34,174 nucleotides of DNA. Origin: Syntrophomonadaceae bacterium (GTDB taxonomy: Bacteria; Bacillota; Ch66; Ch109). Within the stretch, counting starts at the first letter, position 1. Each line of letters begins with the position of its first letter. This document shows, piece by piece, positions 26,713 to 33,763 of this stretch. Location: positions 1 through 34,174 of the forward strand of contig JAAYQE010000030.1 of assembly GCA_012519455.1 (NCBI GenBank), written 5' to 3'. Both the position numbers and the translations under genes were made by a program. The notes beneath the pieces were generated by a model, which saw only the letters and a list, made by a program, of their open reading frames with translations, had not been told where the DNA came from and ran no database searches.

Positions 26713-26994
26713 CTATTTTTTATAGATATCCCCGCGTGATCCTATGGCTTCGATGATTATTAATCGTTCTTCGATTTTTACGTTATAAATAAGCCGCAAG
26801 TCACCAACGCGGCACCTATACTTTTGGCTAGAACCCCGCAACTGTTTAATATTTGCTCCGTTTACGGGGTTTGCGGATATTTCCTCAATTGCAGTCGCGA
26901 TGCGTTTTTGGGTGGTCTTATCAACGCGTTTAAGATAGTTGCGAGGCTGGGCTAATAATTGGACATTAAAGGTCGAGTTCTCGCTTGAGTTCAT
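26713..26994 (-). CDS. RelE/ParE-family toxin
   Basis: A 93-residue RelE/ParE-superfamily protein, likely a ribosome-dependent mRNA interferase or gyrase-type toxin. Typical features are KRVDKTTQKRIATAIEEISA, NGANIKQLRGSSQKYRCRVG and the C-terminal strands DLRLIYNVKIEERLIII. The usual catalytic Arg/Lys residues are present (RCRVGDLR, SRGD) but the mode of action cannot be fixed from sequence. It overlaps the upstream antitoxin by 29 bp. ATG start with a poor ribosome site, consistent with translational coupling. Confidence 0.85.
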   Translation of the reverse strand: MNSSENSTFNVQLLAQPRNYLKRVDKTTQKRIATAIEEISANPVNGANIKQLRGSSQKYRCRVGDLRLIYNVKIEERLIIIEAIGSRGDIYKK

Positions 26995-27343
26995 CCCAGC
27001 TAACGCCGCTTTCCTGATATTGCTCCTTGCCCAAGGTTGCTTTTTCGCTTTCTGGCCAGTCTAAATAAATGATGTCACGGCAGGACGGACAGATGAATTC
27101 GTCATACCAGGTTTCATTTTTATTTACGTTTGGGTTATTTAGCAGATCAGCTAGTATCAAGGGCGTACCGCATGTGGAGCAAAACGGGTCAATGTAAAAT
27201 GGTTTATTTCCAGGCCGTGGCATGGCTGCGCTTTCTGGGTGTACGTTTTTTACTAGCTCTTCCAGATATTTTTTGGCTCTCGCTATGTTTTGCTCAGGAA
27301 GCCTGTCAACCAAGCGATGGAGATCCTCTTTGAGCAAGCTCAT
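26966..27343 (-). CDS. Antitoxin with a zinc-ribbon insert
   Basis: The partner of the RelE-like toxin, about 125 residues. Residues 1-32 (LKEDLHRLVDRLPEQNIARA, then KKYLEELVKN) are a helical dimerisation region as in RelE-linked antitoxins; the C-terminus (SGVSWDELKRELDL) is the usual toxin-binding tail. Unusually, residues 50-95 hold a complete zinc ribbon: Cys55-Cys58 (CSTC) and Cys85-Cys88 (CPSC). Start choice: ATG at 27343 has GAGGGG 8 nt upstream; the GTG at 27352 overlaps the ribosome site. Zinc binding and toxin neutralisation are inferred from motifs and gene order. Confidence 0.75.
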   Translation of the reverse strand: MSLLKEDLHRLVDRLPEQNIARAKKYLEELVKNVHPESAAMPRPGNKPFYIDPFCSTCGTPLILADLLNNPNVNKNETWYDEFICPSCRDIIYLDWPESEKATLGKEQYQESGVSWDELKRELDL

Positions 27344-27440
27344 TAATAACACCCCTCTTCATTTTCCCGTTGCAAGCATTTCGTGATACTTAATTTGCTC
27401 ACAAGCTAACGCGTTAAATATATTATTTTGATATTAACCT

Positions 27441-27653
27441 TTAAAATTTAAACTTATTACTATTTTCGGTTTTTTCCTTGTGCTGCTTAATAAGTGCTTC
27501 TAGGGCATCCGCCACCTGATCAATGTTTTCTTCTGGCAGATCCTCAGCGCGAGCTATTACATCATAGAGTTTTTTAGATTCTAAAGTAGGTGGGGAGGGG
27601 TTGTTGCTGCGGCCAAGGAGGTAATCAACAGAAACCCTTGCTATTCCTGGCTT
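27441..27653 (-). pseudogene. XRE-family repressor, C-terminal fragment
   Basis: A minus-strand frame open for 70 codons after an in-frame stop at 27654-27656. It reads KPGIARVSVDYLLGRSNNPS, then a helical tail (DVIARAEDLPEENIDQVADA, LEALIKQH...) ending at TAA 27441-27443. VSVDYLLGRSNNPS is the conserved end of the HTH domain of XRE/cI-like repressors. The HTH itself is missing; the frame begins 4 bp from the 3' end of tRNA-Thr. No start codon or ribosome site is present. A tail of a repressor truncated at a tRNA gene. Confidence 0.75.
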
Positions 27654-27657
27654 TTAG

Positions 27658-27732
27658 TGGAGCTGATGGGGGGATTCGAACCCCCGACCTGCTCATTACG
27701 AGTGAGCTGCTCTACCCCTGAGCCACATCAGC
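27658..27732 (-). tRNA. tRNA-Thr (CGT)
   Basis: A 75-nt minus-strand tRNA. Acceptor arms GCTGATG (complement of 27726-27732) and CATCAGC pair fully, the D arm is GCTC/GAGC, the anticodon arm GCTCA/TGAGC with loop CTCGTAA (anticodon CGT, reads ACG), the T arm GGGGG/CCCCC with TTCGAAT, the discriminator is T and CCA is encoded. Adjacent to a truncated repressor, consistent with use as an integration site. Confidence 0.97.
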
Positions 27733-27876
27733 CTACATAAATTAAACCTATTGCTTCTCTAATATAAAGATAGACCCCTTATAACAGGTTACCCTATATC
27801 CAGACGGTATTTATTATAATTGATTCCTGAAAGCTTGGCAATAGGGGGGTGCGAAAGAAGCGGACCTTTCTAATAT

Positions 27877-27907
27877 AAAAAAATGGCTACCTGTTGTAGG
27901 TAACCAT
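27877..27907 (-). terminator. Rho-independent terminator of the DUF378 gene
   Basis: On the minus strand, ATGGTTACCT and AGGTAGCCAT form a stem around ACAAC, followed by seven T (complement of 27877-27883). Confidence 0.85.
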
Positions 27908-27954
27908 ATAAAGGTAATACTTAATACCAGTCAAATTAGATGATTGTTTTTTAG

Positions 27955-28191
27955 TTAACGGTCGTCGCCTCTGACATCGCGTGCCTCAATCCGGTTATCC
28001 CTGAAAAGCGGGATGAGCGAATAGATTCCCGCCAATCCTATCAGCGTGTAGATAACGCGGCTGGCTAGAGCAGCTGAACTGCCAAAGATGGCGGCAATCA
28101 AATCGTACTGAAATAGCCCTACGAGGCCCCAGTTGAGGGCGCCAATAATTACCAGAATGAGTGCTGTTTTATCAATTGCTGAGGTATTCAT
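27955..28191 (-). CDS. DUF378 membrane protein
   Basis: A 78-residue DUF378-family protein. Two membrane helices are visible: about 8-30 (DKTALILVIIGALNWGLVGL) and about 40-62 (LASRVIYTLIGLAGIYSLI), with the family motif GALNWGL. The C-terminus is charged (RDNRIEARDVRGDDR). Function unknown; found in many Firmicutes. Start choice: ATG at 28191 with GGAGGTGG 6 nt upstream, better than the longer frame to 28227. A T-tailed terminator follows. Confidence 0.85.
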   Translation of the reverse strand: MNTSAIDKTALILVIIGALNWGLVGLFQYDLIAAIFGSSAALASRVIYTLIGLAGIYSLIPLFRDNRIEARDVRGDDR

Positions 28192-28275
28192 AATTCCACC
28201 TCCCTTCCATTTGAATATTATTTCCAAATTCGAGAGAGAGAATACATGAAAAAGTTAAAAAGGGTAGGGAATAGT

Positions 28276-28392
28276 TTAGGATTTGTTTCGGGAACTGACA
28301 AAGGTCATGATTACGTTATCGTAGAAAACGTAAAGTATGGCGCCGCCGATGAGAATAATTAGGCCGAGGGCAATCATTTTATTAAGCGGCAT
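28276..28392 (-). CDS. Small single-pass membrane protein (38 aa)
   Basis: ATG at 28392 with GGAGG 7 nt upstream; TAA at 28276-28278. The protein reads MPLNKMIALGLIILIGGAIL, then YVFYDNVIMTFVSSRNKS: one membrane helix at about 6-24 and a short C-terminus. Not recognised. It is 84 bp before the DUF378 gene on the same strand, and the two may be co-transcribed as small membrane proteins. Confidence 0.65.
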   Translation of the reverse strand: MPLNKMIALGLIILIGGAILYVFYDNVIMTFVSSRNKS

Positions 28393-28552
28393 CTTTTTAC
28401 CTCCTTTATTTAAGGACTGTATACCACCGTTAGTATAAACGTTATTTGGTTAGAATATTTTAAGTACATAATATATTGAGTAATAGTCTAGTTCTAAGTA
28501 CAAAATTTAGAAATCAGATCAAAAGTCTTAAATTTTCAGGGGACCAGAGAAG

Positions 28553-28574
28553 AAAAAAAGACCCTTTATGGGTC
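28553..28574 (-). terminator. Rho-independent terminator of the DegS-like gene
   Basis: On the minus strand, GACCC (complement of 28570-28574) pairs with GGGTC (28560-28564) around ATAAA, followed by seven T. The stem is short at 5 bp, but the tail is strong. Confidence 0.7.
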
Positions 28575-28657
28575 CTATTAAAAGCGCATTAGATCCGGGT
28601 AATCCTATAGGATTAGGATGGTTATGAAAAATAGTTTGCATCTTTTGTCCCGGTACT

Positions 28658-29830
28658 TTAGATTTTTTTGACGTCAAAATTAAGGCTATTTTTTAATGGA
28701 ATCTTTATAAATATTTCGGTTCCTTTTCCCGGAGTGGTGTTAATATGAAATTCTCCGTTGAGGATTTCTGCTCGTTCACGCATGTGGATTAGGCCGTAGT
28801 GATCCCGGTTGTTCGTTTGAACCGATTCTAAATCAAATCCCTGGCCATTATCTTTGATCAACGTGGTAACGGTACTAGGAGTTTGTTCTATCTTTATTAT
28901 GGCTTCGGTAGCTTCAGCGTGTTTTCGGATATTAGATAGTGCTTCTTGAATCAGTCGAAATAAGGCCACTTCTAAATAGGGTTGTAGGCGTTTATCCTGA
29001 CCTAAGGTAACGAGGTGAACCGGAATCTGGTATTGCTCCTTAAAATCAGCAGTATATCGTTTTAGGGTGGGAATAAGGCCGAGGTCGTCTAGAGCCTGGG
29101 GTCGTAAATCAAAAATAATGCGGCGGAGATCCTGCAGGTTACCGCGAACCATATCTTTCAATTCTACTAATTCCCGACGTACTCGATGGAGATCCTGGTC
29201 CCACATTTTCTCGCAGAACTCCAACCTTAAGAAAATGTTGGTTAGCGCTTGGGCCGTACCATCGTGTATTTCGCGGGCCACCCTTCGACGTTCTTCCTCT
29301 TGGGCTTGGATAACCCACCAACCTAGTTGTTGCCTCTTTTGAAACTTATCTAAATGGCTAGTAACATCTTGCAGATTACGGCCGATAAATTTAAGCATCA
29401 TTCCTACTTGGGCCATTAAAACTTCTGCTCTTTGCACAATCCCTTCTAATCTTTTAAGGCTTCTTTCTAGATCATCCCGGCGCTGTCTCAGGAATATTTC
29501 TTTTTCGCGCAGGACCGAAATTTGAATTTGTATATTTTTAGCCAGGTCATAAGCTTTATGGATATCTTCTTCCGAATAACGGGTAAAATCCCGACTTACC
29601 TCCATTAATCGCTGGCGACTAATTTTCTCTTCTTTTTCTAAAAGATCTACTTTCTGGATAATCTCTAAAGCTTGTTCTCGCGTTTCTATTAATTCACTTT
29701 GAATCCGGTAATATTCTTTGCGCGCATTTTCCGCAATTTCAAAAATTTGGCTTCGGCTTTTATCTATACTATCTGTCATTTGTTTTACGATCGATTCTAG
29801 GGCTTTAATGTCTAGAATTTTAGCCGGCAT
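28658..29830 (-). CDS. DegS-like cytoplasmic sensor histidine kinase
   Basis: A 390-residue kinase. Residues 1-160 form a long coiled-coil DegS-type sensor domain without membrane segments. A HisKA_3 dimerisation/phosphoacceptor domain follows (QEEERRRVAREIHDGTAQAL, His189), then a HATPase domain (IQEALSNIRKHAEA, DNGQGFD, GLIHMRERAEIL). In Bacillus DegS phosphorylates DegU; no response-regulator gene is adjacent here, so its partner is elsewhere. ATG start with GGGGG about 10 nt upstream; 133 bp after the HD-GYP gene on the same strand. Confidence 0.92.
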   Translation of the reverse strand: MPAKILDIKALESIVKQMTDSIDKSRSQIFEIAENARKEYYRIQSELIETREQALEIIQKVDLLEKEEKISRQRLMEVSRDFTRYSEEDIHKAYDLAKNIQIQISVLREKEIFLRQRRDDLERSLKRLEGIVQRAEVLMAQVGMMLKFIGRNLQDVTSHLDKFQKRQQLGWWVIQAQEEERRRVAREIHDGTAQALTNIFLRLEFCEKMWDQDLHRVRRELVELKDMVRGNLQDLRRIIFDLRPQALDDLGLIPTLKRYTADFKEQYQIPVHLVTLGQDKRLQPYLEVALFRLIQEALSNIRKHAEATEAIIKIEQTPSTVTTLIKDNGQGFDLESVQTNNRDHYGLIHMRERAEILNGEFHINTTPGKGTEIFIKIPLKNSLNFDVKKI

Positions 29831-29963
29831 AGTTCAGTTACCCCCTGTGTTTAAAGTTAATTACTGCGTAAATTACTATTACTAAATATAATCTTTAAAG
29901 GGCAAATTTTATAGAGGTCATCATTAGAATTGAAGTTTAATGGAGATTAGGCCTCAGGTTATA

Positions 29964-31112
29964 TTAATCAGGGTCAATTTGGGTGTTATCTAACAGGGAT
30001 TCAATGGAGCCTCCTTCTTCTACTTCTTGTAAAATAGAGTAAGATAGTTGCTCGCTGAAAACTTTTACTATATATACGGTAGATAATTTATCTAAATCAA
30101 TTTCCTGCCGGCCGGGGACTTTATTTCTGCGTCGATCGGTTAGCATACGAATTATGGGGCGATGTTGTGATTGTTTATTAACATCCATTACAATGCCCAC
30201 ATCACCCGTATTTAATTGAACTACACTACCGACTGGATAAATAGCTATATTATCTAATAAAGCCGCTACTACGCGCGGGTCAAATAAAGTATAAGCTCCG
30301 CGCGTTAGTTCACGGATGGCATCATACGGAAGAAAGGCAGGTCGGTAGACCCGGTCTGCCAACAGAGCATCATAAACATCGGTTACGGCCACGATACGAG
30401 AGTATTCATGAATATCGTTCCCGCTTAGGCCGCGCGGATAGCCACTCCCGTTTATCCTCTCGTGGTGTTGATAAGCCACATGGGTGGAGAGTATCGATAT
30501 TTCAGGATAGTTACGCAGGATTTCAAAACCCTGTTCCGAGTGTTGCTGCATGAGTTGGAATTCTTTTTTCGTTAAACGGGTTGGTTTATTTAGAAGATCT
30601 AGAGGGATTTTCGTTTTACCAATGTCGTGCATAAGCGCGCCAATACCCAGTTCCTTTAGCTGAAGGGTATTATAGGAAAGAGAAATACCAGTCAACAAGG
30701 AAAGAATACAGACGTTAACGGAATGAGCAAAAGTATAATCATCAAAAGTACGGATGTCGACTAGATGAACCAGGGTATTAGAGTGAGAAAGCACTTCATC
30801 TAGGATTTTATCTACGGCATCGCGTAGATCTAAAACATTAATTCGGCGCGATGCTTCGATTTGCGTAAAGGTCTGCCGGACAATTTTTATCGTTTCTACG
30901 CGGGTTTTTTCGGATACGATTTCCGGGATAGACAACTCACTAGCAAATTCATCTTGAATATAAAGAGAATAGATGCTCAGTTCTTTTAAACGTGTGATAT
31001 AAAAATCGTTAAGCGCGATACCAGCGGCTAAAAGAATTTTACCTTCTGAACTATAAATTGCCCTTGCATTTATCATGCCGGACTGGGCATTTTCGACAGA
31101 AATTCTGCGCAT
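29964..31112 (-). CDS. HD-GYP domain protein
   Basis: A 382-residue protein with an N-terminal domain (about 1-100) and a C-terminal HD-GYP domain: HD pair at 162-163 in ALMHDIGKTKIP, then HHERINGSGYPRGL at 216-229 (the GYP), then DVYDALLADRVYRP. HD-GYP proteins are cyclic-di-GMP phosphodiesterases; the active-site residues look complete. No membrane segment is visible, so it is probably soluble. ATG start with AGGAAGGTG 7 nt upstream. It is divergent from the 688-residue gene, and an inverted repeat lies between. Confidence 0.92.
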   Translation of the reverse strand: MRRISVENAQSGMINARAIYSSEGKILLAAGIALNDFYITRLKELSIYSLYIQDEFASELSIPEIVSEKTRVETIKIVRQTFTQIEASRRINVLDLRDAVDKILDEVLSHSNTLVHLVDIRTFDDYTFAHSVNVCILSLLTGISLSYNTLQLKELGIGALMHDIGKTKIPLDLLNKPTRLTKKEFQLMQQHSEQGFEILRNYPEISILSTHVAYQHHERINGSGYPRGLSGNDIHEYSRIVAVTDVYDALLADRVYRPAFLPYDAIRELTRGAYTLFDPRVVAALLDNIAIYPVGSVVQLNTGDVGIVMDVNKQSQHRPIIRMLTDRRRNKVPGRQEIDLDKLSTVYIVKVFSEQLSYSILQEVEEGGSIESLLDNTQIDPD

Positions 31113-31189
31113 GGTACACCTTCCTACTGATGTTCAAGAGGTTCGGTTGGAGATTACTTGTTGATAATCTATTCGGTAAAGATAGCTTA

Positions 31190-31204
31190 ATTCCTGCCAG
31201 GAAT
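31190..31204. repeat. 15-bp dyad in the HD-GYP / 688-aa divergent region
   Basis: ATTCCTG-C-CAGGAAT, perfect 7-bp arms about one base, lies roughly midway between the two divergent genes (78 and 84 bp from the start codons). It could be an operator for one or both; the protein is unknown. Confidence 0.45.
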
Positions 31205-31288
31205 AAGGAGGAACCCCTGTTTTTCTGTTCCTTGCGTCTACTATTTGTATATGATAAACTGATTTAAACATGCTCCGGGGGTGAGGTT

Positions 31289-33355
31289 ATGACAAAAAGA
31301 AGTCGAAATCGATTTCGTCGACAACCAGGGGTTCCAAAACACTTGCTGCGCAGTTTGGCGCAGGATCTGGTTACGATGATGGAAAATGAAGAAAACTATC
31401 CTCTGGCCCTGGAACTAATAGACCAATTACCAACAGAGTTACAGACGGTCTTTCTGGAGAATTTATCCTCGGTACGCCAAGTAGAATTAGCTCGTTTTTT
31501 TTGGTTAATTGCCGATGAATTTGAAGATGAAGTACAAAAGGCCGCCCAAAGAGCCTTAGAAAAATATCGTTTGGCTGGTTTATCCGTAGACGAATGGAAA
31601 ATTGTTCGGCCTCCCTTTCCCCAAAAGTTATTTATGGCTCTTGCCTCTCGGACCCGCTTGCTTGGCCAGGTTTCTTTAGTTATGGCCTGGGAGCAGCCGA
31701 AAAACATGTTGGATGTTTGGTACTTTATCTTAAAATATGACCCGCGGGGGATTATGCGTTATTTACGCGTAATGAACTTATCGAAAGAGGGATTCCTGGA
31801 AGAACATGACCCGGAAGAAACCGGTATTGTTGAAATTTCTTTTGCCGAGGCCCGGCATTTGTTGCTGGAAGCTTACCAACATAATTTAGCGGGTGGAATT
31901 CCCGCCGCGCGTCCAATCTCTCAATATAGAGATTGGCTTGTAGGTGAATCGGAATTACAGCCCGAAGAAATAGAGGCCCTTACCTTCAAGTTGTCGGATA
32001 AAAAGTTGAAACCTCAACATGCGGTTAATGCTTTTTTTGTGGCTATGCGTAATGGTGACTGGGGTTTAATTTATGATTTAGCTTCGCGTAATTCGGTGGT
32101 CCGGCGTCAGCCGCGTAAAGAGTACGTAATGCAGCATTTAAACCAGGATGATTATCGGGAGATTTTCTTTTTGCAATCCAATATCGAGAGTCAGTTAGTC
32201 CAGCGTAAAAACGCAGAACTGCAAGCCTGCCTGACGATAAATGAAGAGGAACAGGTAGAAGAACATAAATATAAGTTTAACCTTACTACCGAGGGTTCTG
32301 GGTGGAAGATTCGCCAGGTGAAAAAAATAGGTTCCCGTGAATTGGATGAGGATGATCCCTATAACCCGGTGAATTATGAAGTCTACTGTGCCTTATATGA
32401 GGTCGTTGACGATAAGGAGGTACAGAAATTTTTAGATGAACTACCCGAGGTAGAACTTTACACGGAATTGGAGACTGGACTGCACTATCGTTGGCCGCGG
32501 TATCGGGATCTATTAGAAGAGGGTATTGATGTGGCCAGTTCGATTTTTGGTGAGTTTATCTTGACGGATAATGAGTTGCTGATTAATTCCCGAGATCGAC
32601 GGGATGTAGATGCCATTTGTAGTCTACTAGAAGAACAAGTTACCGGCGCCGTGCGGTATCAACAGCAATATTATGTAGATATTGATCTAGTATATACGAT
32701 ACTCAGTGGGGAGTTTTCTAATTTTGAGGAACTCCTAGGGGAGCTAGCCATTGAGGAAAATGAGGAGAAGTCCCCGGTGATGGTGGCTACGTATAAGGTG
32801 GGTAATTTAAATCCAGTATTAAAACGAATTCGATCTTTCTTAGTATTCGAATTTGATACTCCTGAGGGGGTAAAGACTTTTTATGAATTCGAGCAAATAC
32901 GAACAAAAGCTGAAGGCGGCGAATTAGGAGAAGGCTTTATTGCCGAGTATCGAGTTACCCCAGAGTATCTAACCGTAGCTACTTTCGGAAGAGAATATTT
33001 GCATATGGTTTGCGATGAGTTAGAGCGTGGACTGCATCGAAATCTGACGATGATAGAAGTGGGAGAAAAGTCAGAAGACCTATCTCTCCTGGCAGCAGTT
33101 GGTAAAACTCAACTCCCTAAAGACGATCTGTTGCGTTGGCAAAAAGAAGAATTGCGCCGCTGGCTGGAGACTAAATTACCGGCCTTAGAGGGGATGACTC
33201 CACGGCAGGCACGGCGTTCTATACGGGGACAACAGCTTTTATGGTCCCTTTTCAAACATATGAAGAGTTTACAACAGGACCTGCGACGTAAAGGCTTGAA
33301 CCCACCGATTGATTACCGGGCGTATATCCGGGCGATCGGGAACAGTGAACGTTAA
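31289..33355 (+). CDS. Unrecognised 688-residue multidomain protein
   Basis: Not recognised. A soluble, mostly helical and charged protein with no signal peptide or membrane helix. Visible parts: a basic N-terminus (MTKRSRNRFRRQPG), a helical repeat-like region to about 240 (ALELIDQLPTELQTVFLENL), an NTF2/SnoaL-like stretch (about 245-345, HAVNAFFVAMRNGDWGLIYD ... GWKIRQVKKIG), a middle region with several alpha/beta segments, and a C-terminal LPALEGMTPRQARRSIRGQQ at about 620-640. That last motif resembles P-A-L-x-G-x-T-P-R-x-A regions in SEC-C-type and Xre/MbcA-type proteins. No SEC-C cysteine cluster follows. ATG start with GGGGGTGAGG upstream. Function unknown. Confidence 0.85.
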   Translation: MTKRSRNRFRRQPGVPKHLLRSLAQDLVTMMENEENYPLALELIDQLPTELQTVFLENLSSVRQVELARFFWLIADEFEDEVQKAAQRALEKYRLAGLSVDEWKIVRPPFPQKLFMALASRTRLLGQVSLVMAWEQPKNMLDVWYFILKYDPRGIMRYLRVMNLSKEGFLEEHDPEETGIVEISFAEARHLLLEAYQHNLAGGIPAARPISQYRDWLVGESELQPEEIEALTFKLSDKKLKPQHAVNAFFVAMRNGDWGLIYDLASRNSVVRRQPRKEYVMQHLNQDDYREIFFLQSNIESQLVQRKNAELQACLTINEEEQVEEHKYKFNLTTEGSGWKIRQVKKIGSRELDEDDPYNPVNYEVYCALYEVVDDKEVQKFLDELPEVELYTELETGLHYRWPRYRDLLEEGIDVASSIFGEFILTDNELLINSRDRRDVDAICSLLEEQVTGAVRYQQQYYVDIDLVYTILSGEFSNFEELLGELAIEENEEKSPVMVATYKVGNLNPVLKRIRSFLVFEFDTPEGVKTFYEFEQIRTKAEGGELGEGFIAEYRVTPEYLTVATFGREYLHMVCDELERGLHRNLTMIEVGEKSEDLSLLAAVGKTQLPKDDLLRWQKEELRRWLETKLPALEGMTPRQARRSIRGQQLLWSLFKHMKSLQQDLRRKGLNPPIDYRAYIRAIGNSER

Positions 33356-33369
33356 CGCAGAATTAGTTA

Positions 33370-33398
33370 TTGACACTAAGATGCGAATTCCCTATACT
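33370..33398 (+). promoter_or_regulatory. Sigma-A promoter of the ilvD T-box transcript
   Basis: Perfect -35 TTGACA (33370-33375), 17-bp spacer, -10 TATACT (33393-33398). Transcription would start near 33405, some 20 bp before the T-box structure. Confidence 0.85.
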
Positions 33399-33424
33399 AG
33401 TAGTAATTTCTTTTCAGAATATTA

Positions 33425-33735
33425 TAGCAGTAAAGGCGATGACGGGAGCTAAGGCTGTATTTTAGGGCAGGCAACAGAGAGCCGGGGAGCTGGAAACCGG
33501 TCCTGCCGAATACAAGCGCGTCTCATCCCCGAAGCCGTTAGCTGAACCGTTAATTACCGGAGAGATGGGGTTAACCAAGTAGGTGAGGCCGGTAGCAGCA
33601 TCCGTTAATGTGCTGGTGTATTTTGTACACGATAAGTAGGTTGCCTTTGTAGCAACAAGCAGGGTGGTACCGCGGGTTCCCTCTCGTCCCTGACGCCGTT
33701 AGGTTTGTCTGGGGAGAGGGGTTTTATTTTTCGTG
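33425..33735 (+). promoter_or_regulatory. T-box riboswitch, likely leucine-specific
   Basis: A leader that senses uncharged tRNA and controls transcription termination ahead of ilvD. The T-box core AGGGTGGTACCGCG is at 33661-33674. Stem I features are visible upstream (GATGACGGGAG near 33439, AGAGAGCCGGGGAGCTGG near 33476). The specifier is most likely CTC (Leu, 33522-33524): it is followed by A and TCCCCGAAG, as the specifier usually is. An ATC (Ile) reading one frame over is the alternative. The TGGT in the bulge implies a tRNA with discriminator A, which fits both. Terminator at 33679-33729. Confidence 0.92.
33679..33729 (+). terminator. T-box-controlled terminator
   Basis: CCCTCTC (33679-33685) pairs with GAGAGGG (33714-33720), followed by GTTTTATTT. 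It would be displaced by the antiterminator that includes the T-box sequence when uncharged tRNA binds. Confidence 0.8.
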
Positions 33736-33763
33736 GAGGTAATAATCATACGGGGGTGAAGAT

